A DNA stretch of 64,000 bases from Ficedula albicollis (Eukaryota; Chordata; Aves; Passeriformes; Muscicapidae): contig NC_021677.1 of assembly GCF_000247815.1 (NCBI RefSeq), positions 63,970,038 through 64,034,037 on the forward strand. Reading direction: 5' to 3'. The notes below the pieces were generated by a model. It was given only the letters and a program-made list of their open reading frames with translations. It was not told where the DNA came from and ran no database searches. Position numbers and translations under genes: made by a program. The first letter of the stretch is position 1. Every line of letters begins with the position of its first letter. Shown piece after piece: positions 49,131 to 60,508 of the stretch.

Positions 49131-49479
49131 ACGGGCAGCAGATGAGAGAAGGCTCAGCAAAGGCTCCACACAGGGACTAATTAAGCTGAGCAATTGTCCT
49201 TTGCTTCCATCCCTCACAGCAGCCTAATTGGGAGGCATTTTCACCTGGGGAGGATTAATTGTAGCTGAGGAACGTCCCATCTCGGCCCATTCCCTGCTGC
49301 AGGGACACGGGCTGGGAGGTTCCCCATCCACGCGGCGCTCATTAATGGCAACACTTCAATTAAGAGGCTGGAGAAGTTTCTTAGCTCAGGGTTTGACTCC
49401 ACTGATCCTCAGGAAAACTCTCCATGGCTTTCCAGAAAAGCAGTGTCCTGCTCTAGGGAATGCTGGGCAATATCCCAGA
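49131..49479. other. single-copy non-coding DNA
   Basis: No recognisable feature. ATTAA words are scattered at 49170-49370. Confidence 0.4.
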
Positions 49480-49680
49480 ATCCTGCAATGGTTGGGGTTG
49501 GAAGGGACTTTAAACCCCCCCCAGAGCCCCCCCTGCCATGGCAGGGACCCCTCCCCCTGTCCCAGTGTCCAGCCTGGCCTTGGGCACTGCCAGGGATCCA
49601 GGGGCAGCCACAGCTGCTCTGGCAATCCCAGCCCAGGCAGGAATTCCCAATTCCCAATACCCCATCCACCCCTGTTTTCT
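49480..49680 (-). mobile_element. CR1 LINE 3' fragment
   Basis: CAATGGTTGGGGTTGGAAGG, CCTGCCATGGCAGGGACCCC, GGCCTTGGGCACTGCCAGGG and GGCAGCCACAGCTGCTCTGG. Confidence 0.87.
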
Positions 49681-50048
49681 GAAAAATCTTTATTTAATAT
49701 ATTTTAAATGTTCTTTTATGCAGAGAGGGGAAAAACCTTTTGGTGTTTTACTGCTTGAGCTCAGGGTCAGTCTCCAATAAATTGGTGTTCATTTCACAGC
49801 CTGTGTCTGGTTTATCCCCCTGGGACAAGGGCAGGATCCATTTGGGAGACTCGGGGCTCAGGGATGTGCAGTTGGAGGATCCATGGGAGCGGATTAAAAA
49901 CAGGAGCAGTGCCCAGATGGGGCCTCAGCAGTGCCAGAGTGAGGGAGCACCTTCCCCATCCTGTCTGGATCCTTCCAGAGTGTCTATAAGGAACACATCA
50001 TATAAAACAAACCAAAAAAAAAATTAAAAAATAAAATACATATAATAT
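49681..50048. other. single-copy or LTR-derived DNA
   Basis: AATAAA at 49776-49781 after TCAGGGTCAGTCTCC resembles an LTR poly-A region, but no LTR ends are seen. The last 60 bases are AT-rich. Confidence 0.35.

Positions 50049-50112
<64 letters not shown>
50049..50112 (+). other. poly-G run, 64 bases
   Basis: Shortest of the large runs, lying between AT-rich TATAATAT and AATGTAAAATTATTATT. Not inside a GC-rich array. Confidence 0.85.
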
Positions 50113-50113
<1 letters not shown>

Positions 50114-50282
50114 ATGTAAAATTATTATTGTATATAAAAATAAAATAATAATAATTTAAAATATCCAAAACATGTTTATCTAAACATCTCTTCAGGAGAT
50201 GATCATGTCAACGACCTGATAAGATATAATTCTAATACTGAGTTATCTTTCACAAAACACCTTCTCCCCCCGCCCTGAGGGA
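50113..50282. other. AT-rich single-copy DNA
   Basis: No recognisable feature. Confidence 0.3.
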
Positions 50283-50446
50283 GGTGGTTTGTGGATTTCC
50301 CTTCCCAGCCAACCTGGATCCAGCTCCACAAAACTTTATTAAAACCAAAATAATTTTGAACAGTGGTGGTTTGTGGATTTCCCTTCCCAACCAACCTGGA
50401 TCCAGCTCCACAAAACTTTATTAAAACCAAAATAATTTTGAACAGT
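50283..50446 (+). repeat. 82-bp tandem duplication
   Basis: Copies at 50283-50364 and 50365-50446 share GGTGGTTTGTGGATTTCCC and AAACTTTATTAAAACCAAAA with only about one difference. Confidence 0.93.
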
Positions 50447-50578
50447 GTGTGGAGCATTCCAGCAGTGCCCCCAGGCCTTTCTGGAACAGTGAGCAAGGTC
50501 ACAATTACCGTGCTGGAAATTCCAATAATGGAGCAAGGGCTGGAGCAGGTTTGGGCAAAAGGAACAGCTGGAGATTTC
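50447..50578. other. single-copy spacer
   Basis: No recognisable feature. Confidence 0.3.
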
Positions 50579-50650
50579 CAGATATTTCTGGATATTTCCA
50601 GGTATTTCCAGATATTTCTGGCTATTTCGAGATATTTCCGGATATTTCCC
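50579..50650 (+). repeat. 10-bp repeat (GGATATTTCC)
   Basis: Seven decamers of AGATATTTCT / GGATATTTCC type. Confidence 0.9.
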
Positions 50651-50984
50651 TGCCTTAGTGCTGGAAATGCTGCCTGCTCCTTGTAACAACAAACACCAAG
50701 GATGCTTAAAATTCCCAGGCTCCCATGTGTTGCACCATTTCTCAGGAACAGCAGAGAATTTTAAGTAGGTTTTGCACAGAATGATCGAGTTTGCAGAGAA
50801 CAGCCTTGGGTAGTGCTTTAGAAAATGAAAGAAAAATCATTCGAAGAGCAAGGGAGGGAAAGGACAGAGTTACTTCTTCTCCACTTCATTCTTCTGGAAT
50901 CACTAAAGGTGTCTGAACTACAGGTTACTCAAGTTCAGGCAGAAGCAGAGCAGACAAAATTCTTTGTGTGCATGGGCAGCTCTT
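50651..50984. other. single-copy non-coding DNA
   Basis: No recognisable feature. Confidence 0.35.
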
Positions 50985-51370
50985 GGGAAGGTTCTCAGGG
51001 TGATCCCAAATCAATTTGGTTTCTATGTGCAAGTGCTGAGGTGGCAGGGACTGCTGCAGGATGGGATCTGGGATCTGGGGAAGGTTCTCAGGGTGATCCC
51101 AAATCAATTTGGTTTCTATGTGCAAGTGCTGGGGGGGGGGGGGTGGATGGGATCTGGGATTTGGGATCAGTAATCCTGACTGCTGCAGGGTGGGATCTGG
51201 GATCTGAAATCCTGACTGCTGCAGGGTGGGATCTGGGATTTGGGATCTAGGATCAGAAATCCTGACTGCTGCAGAATGGGATCTGGGATCTGGGATCTGG
51301 GATCTGGGATCTGGGTATCAGAAATCCTGACTGCTGCTGGATGGAATCTGGGATTTGGGATCTGGATCTG
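50985..51370 (+). repeat. compound repeat with GGGATCTGGGATCTG units
   Basis: A block with GGTTCTCAGGGTGATCCCAA occurs twice (about 50991 and 51082). It is followed by GGGATCTGGGATCTG plus AAATCCTGACTGCTGCAG repeats to 51370. G13 at 51131-51143 sits in the second block. Confidence 0.88.
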
Positions 51371-51965
51371 GGATTTCACCCCAACCTCACCACTGTAACA
51401 GGATTTGGGAGTGGGGCAGGATTCCTCACCTGGAATGTGCTGATTCCATCCAGCACCCAAGTCCTTTGGATTTTGCTGGATCAGGTGCCAAGGATGAAAC
51501 TCCATGGCAGAATTCCATGGTGTAAAATCTGGAGGGATTGGTTCAGTCACTCTTTTCTCCAGGATTAAATATTCACAGGACACACCAGGTCTGAGGGCTC
51601 ACAGTGGTCCCAGGGCTGCAGGGGAAGCTGGAATGAGTTGGCACCAAAAAGAATTAAAAATAAGGATATTTCTGGGTGGAGATGAAGATTCCAGGCCTAT
51701 TTCACTGGCAAGAACATGGATGGCTGTGGAAAGGAAGGAAATGTTTTGGTCTCATTTGCTCACTGTGGGACTTCTGTCCCAGGGGATTTTCCAGCCCCAT
51801 CCTGGTGGGGCCAGGTCTGGCTTTAGGCAGAGAGGGATGTTTAGAACTGTTCTCTTTGAATATTCCTGTCCTTTACAAAGTGCACGTTTATATCTCGAGT
51901 CACCCCATTCCTTGGACAAAGAAAAATAACGAAAAAAATCCAAACCTTACAGAGACCATAAATCC
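51371..51965. other. single-copy non-coding DNA
   Basis: No recognisable feature. Confidence 0.4.
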
Positions 51966-52100
51966 CAGAATGGTTTGGGATGAGAGGGACCTTAAATCCC
52001 ACCCAGGGCCCCCCTGCCATGGCAGGGACACCTCCCACTGTCCCAGGTGCTCCAGCCCCAGTGTCCAACCTGGGCACTTCCAGGGCTGGGGTCTCCACAG
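51966..52100 (-). mobile_element. CR1 LINE 3' fragment
   Basis: AGAATGGTTTGGGATGAGAG, CCTGCCATGGCAGGGACACC and CCAGTGTCCAACCTGGGCAC. Confidence 0.8.
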
Positions 52101-52212
52101 GGTTTTGGGCAATCTGCTCCTCTGGTGTTTTCCCAATAGAGGCTGATTAATGAGGCCTGGCCATCTAAGGACAAGGTTTTTTTTTCTTTTCTCCTTTTTG
52201 ACTTTAAACATA
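52101..52212. other. single-copy spacer
   Basis: T-rich at 52178-52200. No other feature. Confidence 0.3.
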
Positions 52213-53345
52213 GCTCCTTCCTTCCTTCCTTCCTTCCTTCCTTCCTGGAATCCTTCCTTCCTGGAATCCTTCCTTCCTTCCTGGAATCCTTCCTTCCTGG
52301 AATCCTTCCTTCCTTCCTGGAATCCTTCCTTCCTGGAATCCTTCCTTCCTGGAATCCTTCCTTCCTGGAATCCTTCCTTCCTGGAATCCTTCCTTCCTGG
52401 AATCCTTCCTTCCTGGAATCCTTCCTTCCTGGAATCCTTCCTTCCTGGAATCCTTCCTTCCTGGAATCCTTCCTTCCTGGAATCCTTCCTTCCTGGAATC
52501 CTTCCTTCCTGGAATCCTTCCTTCCTGGAATCCTTCCTTCCTGGAATCCTTCCTTCCTGGAATCCTTCCTTCCTGGAATCCTTCCTTCCTGGAATCCTTC
52601 CTTCCTGGAATCCTTCCTTCCTGGAATCCTTCCTTCCTGGAATCCTTCCTTCCTGGAATCCTTCCTTCCTGGAATCCTTCCTTCCTGGAATCCTTCCTTC
52701 CTGGAATCCTTCCTTCCTGGAATCCTTCCTTCCTGGAATCCTTCCTTCCTGGAATCCTTCCTTCCTGGAATCCTTCCTTCCTGGAATCCTTCCTTCCTGG
52801 AATCCTTCCTTCCTGGAATCCTTCCTTCCTGGAATCCTTCCTTCCTGGAATCCTTCCTTCCTGGAATCCTTCCTTCCTGGAATCCTTCCTTCCTGGAATC
52901 CTTCCTTCCTGGAATCCTTCCTTCCTGGAATCCTTCCTTCCTGGAATCCTTCCTTCCTGGAATCCTTCCTTCCTGGAATCCTTCCTTCCTGGAATCCTTC
53001 CTTCCTGGAATCCTTCCTTCCTGGAATCCTTCCTTCCTGGAATCCTTCCTTCCTGGAATCCTTCCTTCCTGGAATCCTTCCTTCCTGGAATCCTTCCTTC
53101 CTGGAATCCTTCCTTCCTGGAATCCTTCCTTCCTGGAATCCTTCCTTCCTGGAATCCTTCCTTCCTGGAATCCTTCCTTCCTGGAATCCTTCCTTCCTGG
53201 AATCCTTCCTTCCTGGAATCCTTCCTTCCTGGAATCCTTCCTTCCTGGAATCCTTCCTTCCTGGAATCCTTCCTTCCTGGAATCCTTCCTTCCTGGAATC
53301 CTTCCTTCCTGGAATCCTTCCTTCCTGGAATCCTTCCTTCCTGGA
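52213..53345 (+). repeat. 16-bp minisatellite, about 69 copies
   Basis: CCTTCCTTCCTGGAAT repeated almost perfectly: the text repeats every 240 bases, which is 15 units. Only the first 120 bases show extra CCTT tetramers. It most likely grew from a CCTT microsatellite that acquired TGGAAT. A small sister copy is at 15968-16020. Translations such as repeats of ESFLPGILPSWNPSFL are artefacts of the stop-free unit. Confidence 0.97.
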
Positions 53346-55004
53346 CTCTTTTTCCCCTTTTTTCTCTTTTCCCTTTCCCCCTCAGTGCCAGGCCCTGGCA
53401 GTGCTGACTCCTGCAGTTTTCCACGGGAGCACTGGTGCACAATTCCAGCCCAATTTGGCTGAAGGCGTCGGTCTGACAGGAAGGTGCAGCTGTAATTTCT
53501 CAGGCCTAGCCAGGATGCCAAATAAATCTATATCATCTTGACAATTATATCTTTACAAAAGCTTGGGAAAGAACAGCCAGGAAAGCTTGTCAATAAGTTC
53601 ACTTTTTATTAGAGGGAAGTCCTTTGGAAAGCCCACGGAGGCAGCGTTTCCTGATGGATCTCCCGGAGGCAGGCGCTGCGGGAGGCGGGTTGGAAAGAGC
53701 TTTTTATTGACAAACTTTTATTTTTGAGGAGACTTTTCCCTACAAAGCCTTAGCTGGAGTCATTGCATGGCGCAGCCATAAAACCAGGTATGGAGTGGGG
53801 ATAATTTTGGCTTGAGCCTGTTGCATTTGAGCTATAGGAGAGTAGCAAAAAGGAATATGCAACATAGTTCCTCACGTAATGGAGAAGCAAAAAAAGAGAG
53901 ATTTATTTAAAGAAACACTACACTTTATACAGGGCAGTTTGTGTGAAACAGAATAGAAAAGGCTCATTGGCCCAAGAAGGCAACACCTCTTTGGAAACAT
54001 GCTTTGTGCAAAACATCCCGTCTCTCACCCACCCTGAGGTGTTTAGTCATTGTTATGATTTCTTGTCCTGGTGCAGCCTGAGGAGCCCAAGGCTTCAAGG
54101 CTGCTGGTCCCTGGTTCCAGCAGTGTCCAGCACCACGAGCCCCACAGTGAGCAGGGTGTGGGAGCTGTGCTGGTGGCCCAGTGACACCGATCACCACTGG
54201 AGCACGGAGCTGGGACTGGGACAGGGAACAGGGCAGCAACAGCTCCTGGAGGAGCCCTACAAGCCGAGTGGGAAGTCATTTCCACAGCCAGACTGGAGAT
54301 TCATTAGTGCTCTGTGTGATCCCAGCGCCCAGGAGAGCCAAATTTCCCCAGCCTGCCCTGTCCGTGCTGCCCCCACAGCCGGGCTGTTGGGAACAACAAA
54401 TGAGCCCAGTTTGCTATTGAGGACATCTATAAATAAACACAGCAATATGGGCTGCGACCCTCGGGGCCCCTCCAGCCACTCCTCCTCTCTTTGCCCTACT
54501 TGTGCTGATTCTGTTTGCCGAGGAGCTGCTTTTTCACCGAGCTCTTTTTGGAGTGGGTAGCTGTAAATTCTGGAAAATGTGTTTTGTGAAGGCATTCTTC
54601 AGCCTGAGCAGGCAGCTCTCACCTGCCAGCAGCATCAAAGGGGAGTTCCTGGGTGTCAAATGCTTTCAAATTTTCCTGCTTTGATCAGGGCCCTGTTTGG
54701 GATGAAGTTTTCTCAGCGTCCTCCCGGGAGTTTCGTCCGTGGCATTTTCTGATGATTCCCAGCCCCAGTGCAGCCCCTTTGTGATCTGAGCTGCAGTAAT
54801 GAGGGGGGAGTTCAGCTGTGCAGAGGCACCTGCAGAAATCCCAGCCTGCAAGGGCTGCAGAAAACATCCCAAAACCCAGCACAGTCACCTGGGGGCTGGA
54901 AGGGAACTGCAGGGGTGAGAGATGGAGGAGGAACAACCACAGCAGCACTGGGAGAGGCTGAGCAGGAGCTGAGCTGTCCTGGTGATGCAGCACTGAGGGA
55001 AAAC
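53346..55004. other. single-copy non-coding DNA
   Basis: AT-rich, repeat-free blocks at about 53690-53800 and 53870-53950 are candidate conserved elements. A 205-codon open frame at 53943-54560 has no recognisable domain and is rejected. Confidence 0.45.
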
Positions 55005-55125
55005 AGCCTTGGAATAAAGGACCTTAAATCCCACCCAGTGCCCCCCCTGCCGTGGCAGGGACACCTCCCACTGTCCCAGCTGCTCCAAGCCCAATGTCCA
55101 ACCTGGCCTTGGGCAACGCCAGAAT
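55005..55125 (-). mobile_element. CR1 LINE 3' fragment
   Basis: GGACCTTAAATCCCACCCAG, GGCAGGGACACCTCCCACTG and CCAACCTGGCCTTGGGCAAC. Confidence 0.8.
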
Positions 55126-55734
55126 TGTTTTTCGTGTTCTAGAGGGGCCTTAACCCCTCATGGGTGGCAGAGGGAATGCTCAGGATGCCTGGGAGAGGAG
55201 GGAGCACCTCGCTCTGCTGACGAGGGGAGCTGTCCCTGGCTCATTTATTGCTCCTTCTTTTCCCTTTTCTCCCACATAAAGCACAACGTGTCTGGAATGG
55301 CTCCTGGATACAAGAAAGTCTGTCAGGTGATTCTGTTCCCAGGTGCATTTCTGAAGTGTTTCTGCTTTTGGGAGCTCTCACTGTTCCACGTTTGGGCTAC
55401 TTTGGGAAGCCTGGGTGACCGCTGGCTGTGGGAGAATTCCGTGTACCGGGCAGTTTGTGGAATCTGGCAAAACGTGTGTGGGATCAGCTCTGCCTGTGCT
55501 GAGGATGGAGATGCCTGCAGGGAACATCCTGCTGCCTGCCTGGCATCCCCTGCTGCCCAGAGCCCGGGAGCAGCTGGCACCTGGGCAAGGGGGTGCCCCG
55601 ACCTTCACCAGGGCACAGAGCAGCCCAAGGCTGCTAAACCTCATCTGGATGCAGCTCCATGCAGGAATGCCAGGAAAAGGGTTTGGATGGGCAACACCTG
55701 GGTTTAAAAGCGGTTTTGGTCCAAGGACCTGGAA
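55126..55734. other. single-copy non-coding DNA
   Basis: No recognisable feature. Confidence 0.4.
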
Positions 55735-56066
55735 TCCCAGGATCCCTGAGGTGGGAAAAGCCCCCCCAGCCCATGGAGTCCCAGCTGTGCCCCCCTTGTC
55801 CCAGCCCAGAGCTCTGAGTGCCACCCCCAGGTGACACCCCCAGGGATGGGCACTGCAACCCTCCCTGGGCACTGCCACCCCCCGAGCTCCCTTCCCATGG
55901 GGAAATTCCTGCTGCTTCCCCCTGAGCCTGCCCTGCCCAGCCTGAGGCCGTTCCCTCTCCTCCTGTCCCTGTCCCTGTTCCCAGAGCCCGACCCCCCCGG
56001 CTGTCCCCTCCTGGCAGGGAGTTGTGCAGAGCCACAGGGGCCCTGAGCCTCCTTTTCTCCAGGCTG
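55735..56066 (-). mobile_element. CR1 LINE fragment, twin of 11262-11608
   Basis: GAGGTGGGAAAAGCCCCCCC, then the same series as the 11-kb copy through TGAGCCTCCTTTTCTCCAGG. The two differ by only a few bases over the last 250 bases, so both are recent. Confidence 0.88.
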
Positions 56067-56589
56067 GAGTTGCAGATCAGCCTCTGAACACCTGGAAAAG
56101 CTCAGCCAGGATCTCCCCTCGCTGCCCAGGACAGGAGCACAGGGAGCTTTGCTGTGGGTTCCCATTCCCAACCCCAGTGCAGAGCTCTGCCAAATGTGGG
56201 GAGCGCTCAGGCAGGGCTGTCCTTGCTCCCTGCTCCCTCCCAGGAACCTGCAAACTCCAGCTGGGGCATCTCTTCGAGGATAATCATTTTATTAAGTCTT
56301 CAAATGATAGAGAACCTGCTCCATATTAGGCTACTGCCTTCACTGCTTAATTAACTTTATTCCTATTCTAGGTTTGCTTAGTTTCACCTTCCAGCCTTTG
56401 CTTCTCATTATGACTTTTTTTGCTAAATTAAAGTATTGGAATTGCCTGCCTGTGATGGCTCTAAAGAACACAGAGAAATTGGCTCTTACTTTTCCCTTGG
56501 ATAAATTATAAAGGTCAAGTGCCTTTGACCCTTAATTTCTGCATAAAACTGGCTCCAAAGGAGAGACCTCTGGAGGAGACCATGGAGAT
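56067..56589. other. single-copy DNA, candidate conserved block
   Basis: About 56270-56560 is AT-rich and repeat-free with CTTAATTAACTTTATTCC and GATAAATTATAAAGGTCAAG. It is among the better conserved-element candidates in the window. Confidence 0.45.
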
Positions 56590-56945
56590 ATTCCAAGGGC
56601 TAGAGCCAGGCTGGGAGAGCTGGGGGTGCTCACCTGGAGGGGAGAAGGACCCAGACAGAGCTCAGAGCCTGAAGGGCTCCAGGAGAGCTGGAGAGGGGCT
56701 GGGGACAGGGATGGAGGGACAGGACACAGGGAATGGGGCACTGCCAGAGGGCAGGGATGGGTGGGATGTTGGGAATTGGGAATTCCTGGCTGGGCTGGAA
56801 CTGCCAGAGCAGCTGTGGCTGCCCCTGGATCCCTGGCAGTGCCCAAGGCCAGGCTGGACACTGGGACAGTGGGAGGGGTCCCTGCCATGAACTTTAAGAT
56901 TCCTTCCCACCCAAAGCATCCCATGACTCAATGCCATCCCTCCTC
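56590..56945 (+). mobile_element. CR1 LINE 3' fragment, longest sense copy
   Basis: AGCCAGGCTGGGAGAGCTGG, CAGAGCCTGAAGGGCTCCAG, GGATGGAGGGACAGGACACA, CACTGCCAGAGGGCAGGGAT, AGAGCAGCTGTGGCTGCCCC, then TAAGATTCCTTCCCACCCAA and CATCCCATGACTCAATG as the end. The ATGGCAGGGG segment is deleted. Confidence 0.9.
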
Positions 56946-57396
56946 TGGTCCGGAGACCTCCCCCAGCTGTGTCCTGGTGTCCCAGGACAGGATGGATGAT
57001 CCTGGCAAAGCCACTCCACTGCTGCTCCCCTCCCCTCCCCTCCCCGCAGCTCTGTGCAGTCCCCACCTCTCCTGTCTGGCACACGCCTGTGCTTGGAATT
57101 CACCCCGATAGCTCCGAGGATCCCAGCGCCCTGAGAAAAGCAGGATCATGAATAAACATCATGAATAATTTCCCGAGAAAAGCAGAGCCCTATCCCTGGC
57201 TGTAAGGAGAGGGGCAGGAGGAGAGCACTAATTAGATTATTTATGCAACCCAGCCTTGATGAGATCCATCGTGACAAGGCAGTCAGAGGTCGATCCATTT
57301 GAATTCCATGGAAATGCCCCGTTCCTGGAGCAGCTCCGTGCTGGAGCTGCAGGAGCTGCCCCACATCCTCCTGCTCCCAAAGCTCTCCTGGGCTGG
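56946..57396. other. single-copy non-coding DNA
   Basis: About 57140-57310 has AATAAACATCATGAATAATT and CTAATTAGATTATTTATGC and is a candidate conserved element. Confidence 0.4.
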
Positions 57397-57440
57397 AGGG
57401 TGCTGGGGCTCCTTTTGGGGTGCTGGGGCTCCTTTTGGGG
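57397..57440 (+). repeat. 21-bp tandem pair
   Basis: GGGTGCTGGGGCTCCTTTTG twice in a row. Confidence 0.85.
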
Positions 57441-57704
57441 TGCAGCTCACCAGGGGAGGGTGCTGCCTGTGTCTGCCCTGGTCTGGGGCACCAGGCACCC
57501 CTGGGCTGCTGGCAGCAGAGTGGCCTCAGCTGAGCTTTGGGATATTTTAGGGGTTTTCATCTCTGCCCTGTGGGTTTTGGGGCATGTGGAAGGTGCTGCT
57601 GTTTCCTCTCAAGGGTTGGTTTCCTTTGGGGCTCCCTCTGAGCTTTGCTCACAGCGTTGGAGGTGTTGTCACCCCCAGGGGGGTTCTGTGGTGGGATGAG
57701 CAGG
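57441..57704. other. single-copy spacer
   Basis: No recognisable feature. Confidence 0.3.
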
Positions 57705-58215
57705 TTCCAGGTGGATCCTGCAGGAAGGAGCAGTGCCCCAGTTCAGGGTGGATCCTGCAGGAAGGAGCAGTGCCCCAGTGCCAGGGTGGAGCAGTGCCCC
57801 AGTGCCAGGGTGCCCCCAATTGAAGGAGCAGTGCCCCAGCTGAAGGAGCAGTTCCAGGACGGATCCTGCAGGAAGGAGCAGTGCCCCAGTTGAAGGAGCA
57901 GTGCCCCAGTGCCAGGGTGGAGCAGTGCCAGAGTGCCAGGGTGCCCCGGGGGGGGGGGGGGGGAAGGAGCAGTGCCCCAGCTGAAGGAGCAGTGCCACAG
58001 TGCCAGGGTGGAGCAGTGCCACAATTGAAGGAGCAGTGCCACAGTGCCAGGGTGGATCCTGCAGGAAGGAGCAGTGCCCCAGTGCCAGGGTGGAGCAGTG
58101 CCAGAGTGCCAGGGTGGATCCTGCCAGTTCAGGATGGATCCTGCAGGAAGGAGCAGTGCCCCAGCTGAAGGAGCAGTGCCCCAGTGCCAGGGTGGAGCAG
58201 TGCCAGGTTTCCAGG
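57705..58215 (+). repeat. VNTR of GGAGCAGTGCCCCAGTG type
   Basis: Irregular mosaic of GGATCCTGCAGGAAGGAGCA, GTGCCCCAGTGCCAGGGTG and GCCCCAGTTGAAGGAGCAG blocks. G16 at 57948-57963 interrupts it. Confidence 0.9.
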
Positions 58216-59439
58216 CTGCCCTGGGCTGTGGGGATGGGGCTGGGCAGCCCCTGCCTCCCTGCAGGATTTATTGGGGTCACACACATGGGATCAGCCCTGG
58301 GAAAGGAAATCCAGGCACCCCTGGCTCCATAAAACAATCTAATAAAACAATGAGACACTCAGATGCTGTACTGGACTTTAGGCTTCTTTAAAACAGACAA
58401 TTCTGCAGCTCCTCAAGCGATGCCCATCCATTTGTGTGCATGTCAAACACCACTGGACCTGCCACAGCTTTTCTTCACTTTGGGACAATTAGCATAGGCT
58501 CCATGGGCTCCTTATTTCCAGCACTGTACAAACAAAACTTGTTTTATTGTGTTTACTCCTTTGTAGAGCAGCTAATACTTTGGGTGTGCATTCTAAGATT
58601 TTTTGGAGACAAATCCCTGCACTTTGCTGTGCCTCAGTCCTGCTCACAGATCTCCCTGCCTGGCTGGATTTCCCTGCCGTGAGCCCCTGGGCAGTCTGGG
58701 TGAGTGTCCCTGCCATCTACAGCCAGGAATTTATTTATCTTTATTTATCTGGATGATGCACAGAGATGCTGGCTGCTCCTGGCTTATCACATTTATTCCC
58801 TTCCTCCCCCTGGGGAGGGGCTGCCAGGACCACCCTGCCCTGAGGGGAGGGTGAGGAAAGGAGCCCTCTCTGCAATCTGAATTCCTGCCCGGCTCCTTCT
58901 CCTCTCCCCAGCACTCGTGTGTATTTTTCCTAACTTTAAAACAGAGAAATCTCTCAATTTTTAAACCCGTCACGTCCTCAATTTCAATAAAATCGGGCAG
59001 CAGAGTGTTAGAGCTAATGATATGTTTTAGAGAAATAATAGTTTTATTGCCCTGGGTTTATAATCTTTTTGATTAACTGATTTTCTCAGATATTTGCACT
59101 CCCTCATTTGTTTTCTGCCAGTTCTTTACAGCCATTTTTAGGTTGTTATTTTTCTGACCAGTGCATGTGACATTTTCCAAGCTGGGTGTCCCACGCAGGT
59201 TCTGGAGGCAAGAGAACACCCAGAGGTTTAACAATGTGAATTTAAAGATAATAAATAATAAATAAATATTTTTCTTCCAAAATATGCAAGAACAGGGAGA
59301 ATGGGAGGTGATTTCTTCTGGATTTTCAAGTCAGTGGAGATAAACACACAAAAAATAAAGATGGAGATGGGAATACACGGGCACAGGTGCCCAGATTTGC
59401 TGTGGCAGGCTGGGGGGCTCTGGGTGATTTTGGGAAATC
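58216..59439. other. single-copy non-coding DNA
   Basis: About 58960-59290 is AT-rich and repeat-free with CTTTTTGATTAACTGATTTT, another candidate conserved element. No exon supported. Confidence 0.4.
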
Positions 59440-59562
59440 CTGGGATGGTTTCATTGAAAAGATCTCAAATCCCATCCCACCCCACCCCTGCCATGGCAGG
59501 GACACCTCCCACTGCCCCAGGTGCTCCAGCCCCAGTGTCCAGCCTGGCCTTGGATCCAGGGG
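59440..59562 (-). mobile_element. CR1 LINE 3' fragment, diverged
   Basis: GGGATGGTTTCATTG, CCTGCCATGGCAGGGACACC and AGTGTCCAGCCTGGCCTTGG, ending shortly before the LTR. Confidence 0.72.
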
Positions 59563-59570
59563 AATCGTGA

Positions 59571-60508
<938 letters not shown>

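Noticed and set aside
47784..49227. 330-477 codon frames with 59-residue periodicity
   Set aside because: A 59-base unit read through three copies gives a 59-residue repeat. There is no start context or domain.
51992..53541. Long repetitive frames (ESFLPG and KDSRKEG types)
   Set aside because: Products of the stop-free 16-bp array on each strand.
53943..54560. 205-codon open frame
   Set aside because: Low-similarity, S/P-rich composition with no domain. Expected by chance at this GC content.
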